Made by a program: the position numbers and the translations under genes
Source: Sinorhizobium sp. BG8
GTDB lineage: Bacteria; Pseudomonadota; Alphaproteobacteria; Rhizobiales; Rhizobiaceae
DNA length: 64,000 nucleotides
Direction of reading: 5' to 3'
NCBI RefSeq assembly: GCF_016864555.1
Contig: NZ_CP044011.1
Location: 3,243,501-3,307,500 of the forward strand
Shown: in pieces, positions 8,672 through 16,806 of the stretch
Layout of the letters: every line of letters starts with the position of its first letter
How positions within the stretch are numbered: the stretch's first letter is position 1
The notes under the pieces: model-generated
What the model saw: the letters and a program-made list of their open reading frames with translations, nothing else
Told to the model about the DNA's origin: nothing
The model's database searches: none

Positions 8672-9240
8672 GGACACTCCCGCACGATCGGAATGGTCTC
8701 TCCCGAGAAATTCCTCCAGGTCGCGGTCAGCCTGTATTTGCAGGCTTTCACCTTGCTGCCCATCGGCAGGAAGAACCACGCCGAGCCCTGGTAATGGGCG
8801 TGATAGACGATCGTCTGCGCCGCGTCTCCCGGATTGATCGCCCTGACCGGCCCTGCCTCGGGACGGGTCTCATAGTCCACCTTTTGCGGCTGGCCGTCAC
8901 TCAGGAGTTCAAAGGCATGGCCGACCACCATTGCCGGACGCTTGCCGGAATTGATGAACACCGCCTCGATCCTGTCGCGCGTGCACTGGGCCAGTTCCAT
9001 TTCGATCCTCCCTGCATTGCCCACAGTCACCAGCGCCAGCATCGATCCCGCGATGGTCACGAGCGGCAGGAGCGCCGCGGGCGCCGCAAGAAGGGAGATC
9101 CAGGTGGTTACGCCGTGCATCCAGTTCTGGTGGGAGCCGCAATGCGTGCACTTCTTCGCGCCGAGTGCGATTGCTTCGCGACAAACGACGCAAGGCTGTG
9201 TGGGTCGCGCTCCGATTTTCGGATTGCTGCGCAGCGTCAT
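8656..9240 (-). CDS. Zinc-ribbon membrane protein, first gene of operon
   Basis: 194 residues from the ATG at 9240 (an in-frame GTG at 9258 is less likely). The N terminus holds a zinc ribbon, CVVCREAIALGAKKCTHCG, followed by one or two membrane spans (WISLLAAPAALLPL and VTIAGSMLALVTVG) and a C-terminal domain with beta strands and four cysteines near its end (KACKYR and ECPCPER). The ribbon would be cytoplasmic and the domain periplasmic. The stop overlaps the next start by 16 bases. Function unknown; the mix with three exported proteins suggests an envelope-associated complex. Confidence 0.7.
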   Translation of the reverse strand: MTLRSNPKIGARPTQPCVVCREAIALGAKKCTHCGSHQNWMHGVTTWISLLAAPAALLPLVTIAGSMLALVTVGNAGRIEMELAQCTRDRIEAVFINSGKRPAMVVGHAFELLSDGQPQKVDYETRPEAGPVRAINPGDAAQTIVYHAHYQGSAWFFLPMGSKVKACKYRLTATWRNFSGETIPIVRECPCPER

Positions 9241-9372
9241 GACACACCCCGGAAACACCGGGAATCATCGGCTCATCCTGGCCGAAGTCAAGACCGTTGC
9301 CCGGCACCTGCGCGCAGCCCGGCATGCCATTATGACCTTGCCATCGCGGTCCTATGCGCTAGGTCTCAACTC

Positions 9373-9924
9373 ATGACAAACCCCGACACGTTTCCGCCCG
9401 CTCCCGTCGTCGTGATAGACCTGCAGACAGGGATGTTCGATGGTGTTGCCGAGCCTCCCCTGCATGGAGCAGACGCACTTGTCGCCCGCGCCCGAGCGGT
9501 CATCGAATGGGCGCGGCTTTCTGGCCGCGAGGTTGCTTTCATCCGTCATGACGGGCCGCAGGGCGATCCGCTGGAGCCGGGTGCCCCCGGTTGGTCCCTA
9601 TGGCCGGCGCTCGGCCAGCGGGACGACGAGCCTGTCTTTTCGAAGTCCGAGGGGAACGCCTTCAGCAATCCAGCCTTTGCTGCCTGGGTGGCGGATCAGG
9701 GCGCTCGGGAGATTGTGCTCCTCGGTGCGCAGACAGATTTCTGCGTGGCAGCGACGGTCCGCGGCGCGATCGATGCCGGCCTTGGCGTAACGGTGGTGTC
9801 GGACACCCACAGCACAGTAGATGGTCCCGGCGAAGGCGCTGCAACGGTCATCGACCGGCACAATGCGGCCTTCGCCGCCGCCGGGGCCAAGCTGCTCACC
9901 GCCCGCGCGCTGACGGAAGGCTGA
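9373..9924 (+). CDS. Isochorismatase-family cysteine hydrolase
   Basis: 183 residues from ATG 9373. The catalytic triad of the family is visible: D16 in VVVIDLQTGM, K91 in SKSEGNAF, and C124 in GAQTDFCVAATV. Members hydrolyse amides or ethers such as nicotinamide, isochorismate or ureido compounds in the cytoplasm; the sequence does not decide the substrate. The length is normal for the family. The gene converges on the J-domain gene with only nine bases between the two stops. Confidence 0.9.
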   Translation: MTNPDTFPPAPVVVIDLQTGMFDGVAEPPLHGADALVARARAVIEWARLSGREVAFIRHDGPQGDPLEPGAPGWSLWPALGQRDDEPVFSKSEGNAFSNPAFAAWVADQGAREIVLLGAQTDFCVAATVRGAIDAGLGVTVVSDTHSTVDGPGEGAATVIDRHNAAFAAAGAKLLTARALTEG

Positions 9925-9933
9925 TCCTTGCGC

Positions 9934-10521
9934 CTATTCCGCCGCCTCGCTCTTCGAAATCTGGGCTTCCAGCTCGTAGGAGTAGCCTTCCAGCATCGTG
10001 TAGGCCTGCTCGATCGCCTCGATCTGGGTCTCGGCGTTGCGGATCGCCTCGGCGATGGAGTGGCTGCGGGCGCGCAGCATCGAGCCGAGGACATCCGTCC
10101 CCGGCCGCCGGCCGAGCCGGTCCATGTGCTGGCGCACGCGTGCACGATGGCGCTCCAGCTCGAGAATGTGGACGCGGCTGCGCACGATGTCGTCGGTGAG
10201 CTTGCGGCGCATCGCCGCGACGGGATCGAAGCTGCCGGGCTCGCGTTCGTCGAGAATGAAGTCGTTGACCAGCGGCTCCAGCATCATCAGCCCCTGCAGG
10301 TCGCGCGGATCGGCGAGCTGCGGATCGTAGCCGGTGTCGTCGTAGACGCGGCGGCGCACCGGATCTTTCAGGAGATCGTAGGCGGTCTGCAGCCTCGCGA
10401 ACTGTTCCGCGTCGCCGCCCGAATCGGGATGAGCACCCTTCACCGCCTTGCGGTAGGCCGTCTTGACGGCCTGGTCATCGGCATCGCGGTCAACTCCGAG
10501 CATTGCATAGGGATCGATCAC
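9934..10521 (-). CDS. J-domain (DnaJ-like) protein
   Basis: 195 residues from a GTG at 10521, chosen because it gives the canonical J-domain beginning IDPYAMLGVDRDADDQAVK; longer in-frame starts add arginine-rich nonsense. The HPD motif that stimulates DnaK is intact (AHPDSGGD, about residues 34-40). After the J domain come about 120 residues of charged, mostly helical sequence (LELERHRARVRQHMD), likely a coiled coil. It lacks the Gly/Phe and zinc-finger domains of DnaJ itself, so it is a specialised co-chaperone of unknown client. Confidence 0.9.
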   Translation of the reverse strand: MIDPYAMLGVDRDADDQAVKTAYRKAVKGAHPDSGGDAEQFARLQTAYDLLKDPVRRRVYDDTGYDPQLADPRDLQGLMMLEPLVNDFILDEREPGSFDPVAAMRRKLTDDIVRSRVHILELERHRARVRQHMDRLGRRPGTDVLGSMLRARSHSIAEAIRNAETQIEAIEQAYTMLEGYSYELEAQISKSEAAE

Positions 10522-10975
10522 GCAGCCACCTGTTCTTCTCGCATTCCAACACCTGTCCCGCCCCCCGAAGTAAAGGCTTGCCGGGCTGTCATCAACCCCG
10601 AAGCACCGGGCGGCGGCGCCATGTTCGACCGCAGAGGGGACGAAATTGTGGACGGAATTCGACTGTCCACGCTTTCCCCGCGCCCCAGGCCGCAACTGAC
10701 GCCCGGACTGTCTCATGCGAACCAGCGCCGCAACGCTGCCATTCGCCCGGTTCGCGCTGCTCCTCCATGCATTTTCCCCGCCGGTTCCGTGGCGACTACA
10801 ATGTTCCGCATCCGAACAAGCACAGGGTAAGTATCCTGCAACGAGGTCCAACCGGCACATGAGAACGACGAAGACGCGGAAGAGGATGAAGCAAGCAGGC
10901 CTAAACGTGCTTCAGGAGCGACCACGGTGCTTTTTGAGAGCGTAACCCCTTCCCCGGAAGGAGCTTGCCCGCGCC
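10522..10975 (-). other. Intergenic, no supported gene
   Basis: About 450 bases between the J-domain gene and dusA. Open frames are short and arginine-rich, without ribosome sites; a 28-codon basic frame beginning near 10859 is not convincing. No clear terminator. Confidence 0.5.
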
Positions 10976-12109
10976 CTACTCTGCCGCCTGTCTTGCCGTT
11001 CCGGCTTCCTGGATTGCCGCGAAGGCATTGGCGATCACTTCGCTGCCGGCGCCCGGCCGCGTCGCCTCTGAGGAAAGGATCTGCCGGTAGCGCCTTGCCC
11101 CGGGATATCCCTGGAACAGGCCGACCATGTGGCGCGTGACATGATTGAGCCGGCCTCCGCCCGCCATCACGCGTTCTGCATAGGCCATCATAGCGTCGCG
11201 CACCCCGTCCCAGTGGGCAGGATCCCTCGACCCGCTGGAAACGCCCGCGACGCCATCTTCCTGTTCGGTGCGGCTGCCATGGACCGGAATCGGGAAGAGC
11301 GCATCGACGCCGGTCAGCATGCCGCTGTCGTGATAGGCCGCACGACCGAGCATGACGCCGTCGAGCGAAGGGCCCGCGTTCGAAAGGTCGTGCGACACCT
11401 GCCCGACGGCAGGTTCCGCAGATACGGCACCCCGATTCATTTCCTCAAGCGCCTGACTCAACGCATGAAGTCCACCATTCAAACCAATGAAGAGATTCGC
11501 GTTTTCCGCCTTGAGCCGGCGCACGAGATCATAGTCGAGCGGAGGAATGTCGCGGTTTTCCTTGGGGCTCAGACCCTGGAGCCAAGCCTTTCGCGCATGA
11601 ACCCAGACCGCATCCACGCCGGCGGCCCGAACGCGGGAGACGAGATCCCGCAACGCCACCTCGGGGTCCTGGTCATCGACGCCGATGCGGCACTTCACCG
11701 TGACGGGGATCTTCACCGCCGCCTTCATCGCCGACACGCAATCGGCAACCAGCTGCGGCTCGCGCATAAGGCACGCTCCAAAAGTGCCGGACTGCACCCT
11801 GTCGGACGGGCAGCCGACGTTCATGTTGATCTCGTCGTATCCGAACGCCTCGCCGATCCGCGCCGCCTCCGCAAGCTTCTGCGGGTCGTTTCCGCCGAGC
11901 TGCAGCGCAACAGGATGCTCGACATCGTCGAAACCAAGCAGCTTCTCGCGGTTGCCACGCAGGATAGCGTCCGCGACGATCATTTCGGTATAGAGCAACG
12001 CACTGCGCGAAAGCTGGCGCGCGAAGAAGCGAAAGTGCCGATCCGACCAGTCGATCATCGGCGCCGTGGCGAAGATCTTCGTCCCGGTACTCAGAGCTTC
12101 TTTATACAT
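10976..12109 (-). CDS. dusA: tRNA-dihydrouridine synthase, DusA type
   Basis: Reduces uridine 20/20a in the D-loop of tRNA using FMN and NADPH. The DusA hallmark FATAPMIDWSDRHFRFF opens the TIM barrel; the catalytic cysteine is in INMNVGCPSDRVQSG and is followed by FGACLM; the FMN-binding end appears as LNGGLHAL and GVMLGRAAYHD. The ATG at 12109 gives 377 residues; an upstream in-frame GTG (12193) would add 28 residues, but neither has a clear ribosome site. Two short insertions (AVSAEPAVGQVSHD and SSGSRDPAHW) lengthen it slightly over the family norm of about 330-345. Confidence 0.93.
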   Translation of the reverse strand: MYKEALSTGTKIFATAPMIDWSDRHFRFFARQLSRSALLYTEMIVADAILRGNREKLLGFDDVEHPVALQLGGNDPQKLAEAARIGEAFGYDEINMNVGCPSDRVQSGTFGACLMREPQLVADCVSAMKAAVKIPVTVKCRIGVDDQDPEVALRDLVSRVRAAGVDAVWVHARKAWLQGLSPKENRDIPPLDYDLVRRLKAENANLFIGLNGGLHALSQALEEMNRGAVSAEPAVGQVSHDLSNAGPSLDGVMLGRAAYHDSGMLTGVDALFPIPVHGSRTEQEDGVAGVSSGSRDPAHWDGVRDAMMAYAERVMAGGGRLNHVTRHMVGLFQGYPGARRYRQILSSEATRPGAGSEVIANAFAAIQEAGTARQAAE

Positions 12110-12459
12110 TTCAGCCACTTGTTCATTCTTCAACGTGTTCGATTTGCTACCCGCTCCGCTCCTTTGGGCCTGTTCCAGCTGTTCTTTTGCCACAAGGAGC
12201 AGACCACAAGGGCCGGATAGAAAGGGAACGATATCTGAGCCGAGGCGGCGCGGTGGATCAAAGGCTTATACTGCACGGATCCGCATAAGGCGATACGGCG
12301 CGACAATTCATAGCAAAGCACTTCTGAATTGAAGGTTGGGAGAGAAAGTTCAGGCGACGGACAGCGAACCGTTCACCCCGAAGATGGCCACCATAATCGC
12401 AGTGTTGTGACTGGCGATACCTCAGCCCTCAGCGTTAGGCTTTCCTAACGGAGGGAATC
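12110..12459 (+). other. Intergenic between dusA and the small-peptide gene
   Basis: Moderately AT-rich. It probably holds divergent promoters for dusA and the 42-codon gene; the only structure I see is the palindrome at 12433-12450 at its right end. Confidence 0.5.
12433..12450 (+). promoter_or_regulatory. Perfect hairpin next to the ribosome site of the 42-codon gene
   Basis: A seven-base perfect stem CGTTAGG / CCTAACG with loop CTTT. It ends at the base just before or within the GGAGGG ribosome site of the small gene, so as RNA it could modulate initiation; as DNA it could be an operator. Confidence 0.5.
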
Positions 12460-12588
12460 ATGAAGCGCACAATCGAGTTGATCGTGTTGGGCGGGCTCCT
12501 GGCCTTCATCGTTGCCATGGTTGCTCCAAACGCCCAGACACCCGAGGAAGTAAACAGGATGTCGGTCGACTGGCCTGTCAGCGAGTAA
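12460..12588 (+). CDS. 42-residue single-span membrane peptide
   Basis: ATG at 12460 is preceded by a strong GAGGG site; stop TAA at 12586-12588. The product begins MKRTIELIVLGGLLAFIVAM, a positively charged start and a hydrophobic span of about 15 residues, then a polar tail of about 20 residues (VAPNAQTPEEVNRMSVDWPV, then SE). It could be an anchored signal peptide or a membrane-embedded regulatory peptide. Short exported proteins of this size are common in rhizobia. The ribosome site and adjacent hairpin support it; it is not recognised as any named family. Confidence 0.6.
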   Translation: MKRTIELIVLGGLLAFIVAMVAPNAQTPEEVNRMSVDWPVSE

Positions 12589-12908
12589 GCTTATTGATGT
12601 CGGTCAGAGCATCGCATCGGCCCTCTCCGCATCCTCGGGCGTCTTCAGCGAATTCTTCGCTGAACTGAAAATTCCCTGTTGTGTTGTTCAGGGGATAATC
12701 GATGAAAAAGGCCTTCGTCCCCTTCTGAAGAGCACCAGGTTGTCGTCTCAAGGATCGCAAGTCGCCTCTGGAAAAATCATGTAGTCGGAGGCAGTGTCCG
12801 GATGGCCATCTCACAGGCTTCACTTGATTGCGGGAGATACTATAAGTGGCATGTGAAAGCCGGCCGCGTGGGCGGATGGCAGCGTTGCGCCAACGACAGG
12901 ACCCGACC
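12589..12908 (+). other. Intergenic, no supported gene
   Basis: About 320 bases. A 110-codon frame on the minus strand covers it but has no ribosome site and an arginine-rich start. The right end should hold the promoter of the carbonic-anhydrase-like gene. Confidence 0.45.
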
Positions 12909-13439
12909 ATGCCGCTCTATGCACTCGACGATCTCTCTCCGACCCTTCCCGCCGACGACCGGTACTGGATCGCCCCGGACGCGGCCGTCATCGGGCAGGT
13001 GATCATCGGCGAGGATGTCGGTATCTGGTTCGGCGCCGCCCTGCGCGGCGACAATGAGCCGATCCGTCTCGGTGCCCGCACGAACATCCAGGAAGGTGTC
13101 GTCATTCACACGGACCCCGGAAAGCCGGTGACGATCGGCGAAGGGTGCACGATCGGCCACAGCGCCATCATCCACGGCTGCACCATAGGCGACAACTCGC
13201 TGATCGGCATGGGCGCGACAGTTCTGAACGGCGCGGTCATCGGCAGGAACTGCCTCGTGGGTGCGAATGCGCTGGTGACGGAAGGCAGGGAGTTTCCCGA
13301 CAATTCCCTGATTGTCGGATCGCCAGCGAAGGCAATTCGCGTCCTCGATGACGAAGCGGTCGAACGCCTCAGGGCTTCGGCCGAGAATTACGTCAGGAAC
13401 TGGAAGCGCTTCAAGACCGGGCTGAAGCGCCTGGACTGA
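12909..13439 (+). CDS. Gamma-carbonic anhydrase-like hexapeptide-repeat protein
   Basis: 176 residues from ATG 12909 (MPLYALDDL). The sequence is a left-handed parallel beta helix of hexapeptide repeats (GQVIIGEDVGIWFGA, IGEGCTIGHSAIIHG, TIGDNSLIGMGATVL) with a C-terminal helix. The metal-binding histidines of gamma-class enzymes can be placed at VVIHTD, IGHSA and IIHGC. The family (YrdA/PaaY/gamma-CA-like) usually forms trimers with Zn or Fe at the subunit interfaces; activity varies. An earlier in-frame ATG (12846) adds only arginine-rich sequence. It converges with zur. Confidence 0.9.
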   Translation: MPLYALDDLSPTLPADDRYWIAPDAAVIGQVIIGEDVGIWFGAALRGDNEPIRLGARTNIQEGVVIHTDPGKPVTIGEGCTIGHSAIIHGCTIGDNSLIGMGATVLNGAVIGRNCLVGANALVTEGREFPDNSLIVGSPAKAIRVLDDEAVERLRASAENYVRNWKRFKTGLKRLD

Positions 13440-13467
13440 GCGCAAGCGGCACAGCCTGACCCACGCC

Positions 13468-13872
13468 TCACGCGCAGCCGCTGCAGTGTCCGCGGATCTC
13501 GATTGTCGTCTTGCCGCTCAGGAAGTTGCTGTCGCGTGCGAAGTTCTTGAGCCGTTCCTCGATCACCGGATCATGGAACTCGGTCACCTTGCCGCAAGTC
13601 TCGCAGATCGTGAAGGCGGTCAGTCCATGACCGTGCGAGCAGCAGCCCTCGTGCTGGTGGGCACAGGCGACAAAGGCGTTGATGCTCTCGAGCCGGTGCA
13701 CAAGCCCGAGGTCGACCAGCTTGTCGAGCGCCCGGTAGACCTGCAAGGGTGCCCGCATGCCGTCGTCGCGCAATTTATCGAGAATCGTATAGGCGCTGAG
13801 CGGCGCTTCCGCGTGGGAAAGGACGCCCAGCACCAGACCCTGGTTCTTTGTGAGTTGCTGTTCCGCAATCAT
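13468..13872 (-). CDS. zur: Zinc uptake regulator Zur (Fur family)
   Basis: 134 residues from ATG 13872, overlapping the znuB stop by four bases (ATGA), so it is translated as the last gene of znuC-znuB-zur. A winged-helix DNA-binding half (VLGVLSHAEAPLSAYTILDKL ... LQVYRALDKLVDLG) is followed by the metal-binding half with HQHEGCCSHGHG and the structural zinc pair CETC ... CSGC near the C terminus. Zur with Zn(II) represses zinc import; its likely operators lie upstream of znuC/znuA at 15685-15719. The genome position makes Zur more likely than Fur or Mur. Confidence 0.93.
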   Translation of the reverse strand: MIAEQQLTKNQGLVLGVLSHAEAPLSAYTILDKLRDDGMRAPLQVYRALDKLVDLGLVHRLESINAFVACAHQHEGCCSHGHGLTAFTICETCGKVTEFHDPVIEERLKNFARDSNFLSGKTTIEIRGHCSGCA

Positions 13873-14702
13873 CGGGACGCCCCTCCTGCCCGGCCGTCGA
13901 TGGTCAAGTGGGCACTCCGGCGCCCCCACGGCAAGAGGCTAAGCATGAACAGCCCGAGCGCCGCAACGACGATCGACGGACCGGAAGGCGTATCGAAGTG
14001 GAGCGAGCCGAACAGACCGCCCACCACCGCCAGAATGCCGAGCAGGGACGCAAGTATCGCCATGACCTCCGGGCTCGACGAGAAACGCCGCGCCGTCGCG
14101 GCAGGGATGATCAGCAGCGATGTGATCAGGAGGATGCCGACGATCTTCATGGCGATCGCGATGACAAGTGCCATGAGCAGCATGAACCAGAGGCGTGCCC
14201 TCTCCGGCTGCAGGCCCTCGGCCTCGGCGAGCTCTGGATTCACCGTCGAGGCCAGCAGAGGCCTCCAGAGATACACGATAGCGAACAGCACGAGAATCCC
14301 GCCGCCCCAGACGAGGTCCACGTCGGCTTCGCTTACGGCAAGGATATCACCGAACAGGAACCCGACCAGGTCGATCCGCACCCAGGTCATGAAGGAGACC
14401 ATGACAAGGCCGATCGCAAGCGTCGCATGAGAGAGAATGCCGAGTAGAGCGTCCGTCGAAAGCGAGCCCCGCTTCTGGAGCAGGAGCAGCAGCAGCGAAA
14501 CGACCGCCGCGACCACGAAGACGCTGATCATAAGGTTGAAATCAAGCAGGAGGGACAGCGCCACGCCGAGAAGTGCCGAATGGGCCATCGTGTCGCCGAA
14601 GTACGCCATGCGCCGCCAGACGACGAAGCAGCCGAGCGGCCCAGTCGTGAGTGCCAGCCCCGTGCCGGCGAGCAGCGCCCGAATGAAGAAGTCGTCAAGC
14701 AT
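13869..14702 (-). CDS. znuB: Zinc ABC transporter permease
   Basis: 277 residues from ATG 14702 (MLDDFFIRALLAG), the canonical start of the family; an in-frame extension to 14825 is arginine/proline-rich. About eight membrane spans, with the conserved GDTMAHSALLGVAL segment of ABC-3 permeases. It forms the membrane channel for ZnuA/ZnuC-driven import. Its start overlaps the end of znuC by eight bases and its end overlaps the start of zur. Confidence 0.95.
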   Translation of the reverse strand: MLDDFFIRALLAGTGLALTTGPLGCFVVWRRMAYFGDTMAHSALLGVALSLLLDFNLMISVFVVAAVVSLLLLLLQKRGSLSTDALLGILSHATLAIGLVMVSFMTWVRIDLVGFLFGDILAVSEADVDLVWGGGILVLFAIVYLWRPLLASTVNPELAEAEGLQPERARLWFMLLMALVIAIAMKIVGILLITSLLIIPAATARRFSSSPEVMAILASLLGILAVVGGLFGSLHFDTPSGPSIVVAALGLFMLSLLPWGRRSAHLTIDGRAGGASR

Positions 14703-15642
14703 CGCGCTGCCCTTCCAGATTTTCCCCGCCCTTTTGACCTGCAGTGGAATGATCGTGCCCGCAACCGCAGTCAGGACCATGTGTATGGACGATTCGCATG
14801 GGCCCGGCACGGGTAACGCCGCCATCGGCAGCGGCGTGATGGTGGCCGTCGTCCGGATGGCAATGATCCGTCACCGAACCGTCGGCATGCAGGACGCGGC
14901 CATCCGGAAGGTGGGTGTGGTCGTGATGGTGGCTGTAAAGGGCAAGCGTCTGCGCGGCTCGGGTGCCGAAGAGCCGAAGATATTCCGGGCTCTGGCTGAC
15001 GGCCGCCGGTGTTCCCCGACAACATACATGGCCGTTCAGGCAAACCACGGTATCGGTCTCGGCCATGACCACATGCAGGTCGTGCGATATCAGCAGTATT
15101 CCGCAACCCGTGGTGTTCCGGATGGTCTTGATGAGATCGTAAAGCGCGATCTCCCCGGAAAAATCGACACCCTGGACAGGTTCGTCGAGGACGAGGAGGT
15201 CCGGATTACGGGCTATGGCACGGGCCAGGAGCGCGCGCTGGAACTCTCCGCCCGACAAATGCTGGACTTCCGCCCGCGCCAGATGCCGAATGCCGACGGC
15301 TTCGAGAGCGGCGTCCACCTCACGCCCCTTGAGCGGCCCCGTCAACGTCATCAACCGGTCGACTGAAAGCGGCAGCGTCCAGTCGACTGCAAGCTTCTGG
15401 GGAACGTAGCCGACCTTCAGGCCGGGTTTGCGTACCACGATCCCTTCGTCCGGCTTCGTCACGCCGATCGCCGTCTTGGCAGTCGTCGATTTGCCCGAAC
15501 CATTCGGGCCTATGAGCGTCACGATCTCGCCGGGCGCGATGGAGAAGTCCACGCCACGCACCAGCCATCGCCCTTGCCGGTGTACGCCGACACCGGAGAG
15601 CGACACGAGGGGTGGCGGACCGTTGGGATTGGATTGCAGCAT
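14695..15642 (-). CDS. znuC: Zinc ABC transporter ATPase with histidine-rich tail
   Basis: 315 residues from ATG 15642. Walker A GPNGSGKST, signature LSGGEFQRALLARAI, Walker B DLLVLDEPVQ and the H-loop ISHDLH are all intact. After about residue 255 there is an unusually long tail with many histidines (SHHHDHTHLPDG, HCHPDDGHHHAA, HTHGPDCGCGHDH) that could bind zinc on the cytoplasmic face. Such tails occur in alphaproteobacterial ZnuC. It is divergent from znuA with about 100 bases between. Confidence 0.95.
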   Translation of the reverse strand: MLQSNPNGPPPLVSLSGVGVHRQGRWLVRGVDFSIAPGEIVTLIGPNGSGKSTTAKTAIGVTKPDEGIVVRKPGLKVGYVPQKLAVDWTLPLSVDRLMTLTGPLKGREVDAALEAVGIRHLARAEVQHLSGGEFQRALLARAIARNPDLLVLDEPVQGVDFSGEIALYDLIKTIRNTTGCGILLISHDLHVVMAETDTVVCLNGHVCCRGTPAAVSQSPEYLRLFGTRAAQTLALYSHHHDHTHLPDGRVLHADGSVTDHCHPDDGHHHAAADGGVTRAGPMRIVHTHGPDCGCGHDHSTAGQKGGENLEGQRDA

Positions 15643-15684
15643 CAGATTTTTCCGAGACGACGATTGCCCCTTGCTATGACATAC

Positions 15685-15719
15685 GTTACAGCATAACACA
15701 ACATATGTAATAACATTAC
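15685..15719. promoter_or_regulatory. Candidate Zur operators between znuC and znuA
   Basis: Two AT-rich palindromes lie in the 101-base divergent promoter: GTTACAGCATAAC at 15685-15697 (imperfect) and GTAATAACATTAC at 15707-15719 (perfect, five-base arms with a three-base centre), with an ACATATGT palindrome at 15701-15708 between and overlapping. AT-rich palindromes containing GTTATNNNATAAC-like halves are the usual form of Zur boxes. Placement between two zinc-uptake units supports a shared Zur site. Confidence 0.6.
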
Positions 15720-15743
15720 ACTACATCCAAAAGGGATTGACCC

Positions 15744-16730
15744 ATGAAGACTATTGCCCGCCTTTTCCTCTCGGCTGCCACGCTTTTCGCAGCCGCCGGC
15801 AGCGTACAGGCGCAATCTCCTAGCGTCGTTGCCTCCATCAAACCGGTGCATTCACTGGTCGCCGCAATCATGCAGGGCGTCGGCGAACCAGCCCTCATCG
15901 TCGATGGAGCCGCCTCGCCCCACACCTACAGCATGAAGCCCTCCAAGGCCGCCCTGCTGCAGGACGCGAACATGGTCTTCTGGGTCGGCCCAGGGCTCGA
16001 GGCGTTTCTCGGCAAGCCTCTGCAATCGCTCGGAGCATCGGCAGTTGTCGTGGAACTCGAAGACGCGCCAGGTCTCGAAAAGCTGAAATTCCGCGAAGGC
16101 GGTGCCTTTGAGGCCCACGACCACGGCGATCACGAGGCGCAGGAGGCCCATCACGAAGAAGGCGAGCATGCGCATGAACAGGAGGACGGGCACGATCACG
16201 ACCATGGCGGGTTCGACATGCATCTGTGGCTGGACCCGGCCAATGCCAAGGCGATGGCTGCGGAGATCGAGAGAAAGCTGAGCGCGGCGGACGCCGCCAA
16301 CGCCGCGACCTACAAGGCTAACCTGGCCACGCTTGATGCGAAGCTGGACGCGCTGGATGCGGAGATTGCCGAGACGGTCGCCCCGATAAAGGAGAAGCCC
16401 TTTATCGTCTTCCACGATGCCTATCAGTATTTCGAGCACCGCTACGGCTTGCGCGTGGCCGGCTCGATTACCGTCAGCCCCGAAACGATGCCGGGCGCCG
16501 AACGCATCTCCGAGATCCACAAGAAGATCGGGGATCTGGGCGCCACCTGCGTCTTCGCAGAACCGCAGTTCGAGCCCAAGCTGGTCAACGTGGTCATCGA
16601 GGGGACCCCTGCGCGATCCGGAACGCTCGATCCGGAAGCCGCGACTCTGACCGAGGGACCGGAACTCTATTTCGATCTGATGAAGGGGCTCGCGGGATCG
16701 CTCAAGGAGTGCCTTGCGACAGAAGGCTGA
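15744..16730 (+). CDS. znuA: Periplasmic zinc-binding protein
   Basis: 328 residues with a signal peptide (IARLFLSAATLFAAAGSVQA). Zinc-binding histidines of the family are visible: H36 in IKPVHSLVAA, the histidine of FDMHLWLDPANA, and that of IVFHDAYQYFEHRYG. Between the first two is the flexible acidic His-rich loop (EAHDHGDHEAQEAHHEEGEH and onward) characteristic of ZnuA, thought to gather zinc or sense its level. The ribosome site is AAGGGA. It delivers Zn to ZnuB/ZnuC. Confidence 0.96.
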   Translation: MKTIARLFLSAATLFAAAGSVQAQSPSVVASIKPVHSLVAAIMQGVGEPALIVDGAASPHTYSMKPSKAALLQDANMVFWVGPGLEAFLGKPLQSLGASAVVVELEDAPGLEKLKFREGGAFEAHDHGDHEAQEAHHEEGEHAHEQEDGHDHDHGGFDMHLWLDPANAKAMAAEIERKLSAADAANAATYKANLATLDAKLDALDAEIAETVAPIKEKPFIVFHDAYQYFEHRYGLRVAGSITVSPETMPGAERISEIHKKIGDLGATCVFAEPQFEPKLVNVVIEGTPARSGTLDPEAATLTEGPELYFDLMKGLAGSLKECLATEG

Positions 16731-16736
16731 TTGGCG

Positions 16737-16795
16737 GGGCAATGGCGGCGAAACGCTGCCATTGCCCAGTTAGAGCGGGCGGACCTGTTCCGCCC
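16737..16795. terminator. Two stem-loops between convergent znuA and rcnB-like genes
   Basis: First hairpin 16737-16767: stem GGGCAATGGC/GCCATTGCCC of ten perfect pairs, then a G-T wobble, three more pairs and an AAA loop. Second hairpin 16777-16795: stem GGGCGGA/TCCGCCC with a five-base loop. No long T tract; they sit just after the znuA stop and before the end of the next gene, where terminators are expected. Confidence 0.6.
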
Positions 16796-16806
16796 GGCGA
16801 GGTAGA

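Noticed and set aside
10859-10945. 28-codon basic peptide frame between J-domain gene and dusA
   Set aside because: Weak initiation context, highly basic composition; no support beyond an open frame.
12578-12910. 110-codon minus-strand frame upstream of the carbonic-anhydrase-like gene
   Set aside because: No ribosome site, arginine-rich start, no recognisable domain.
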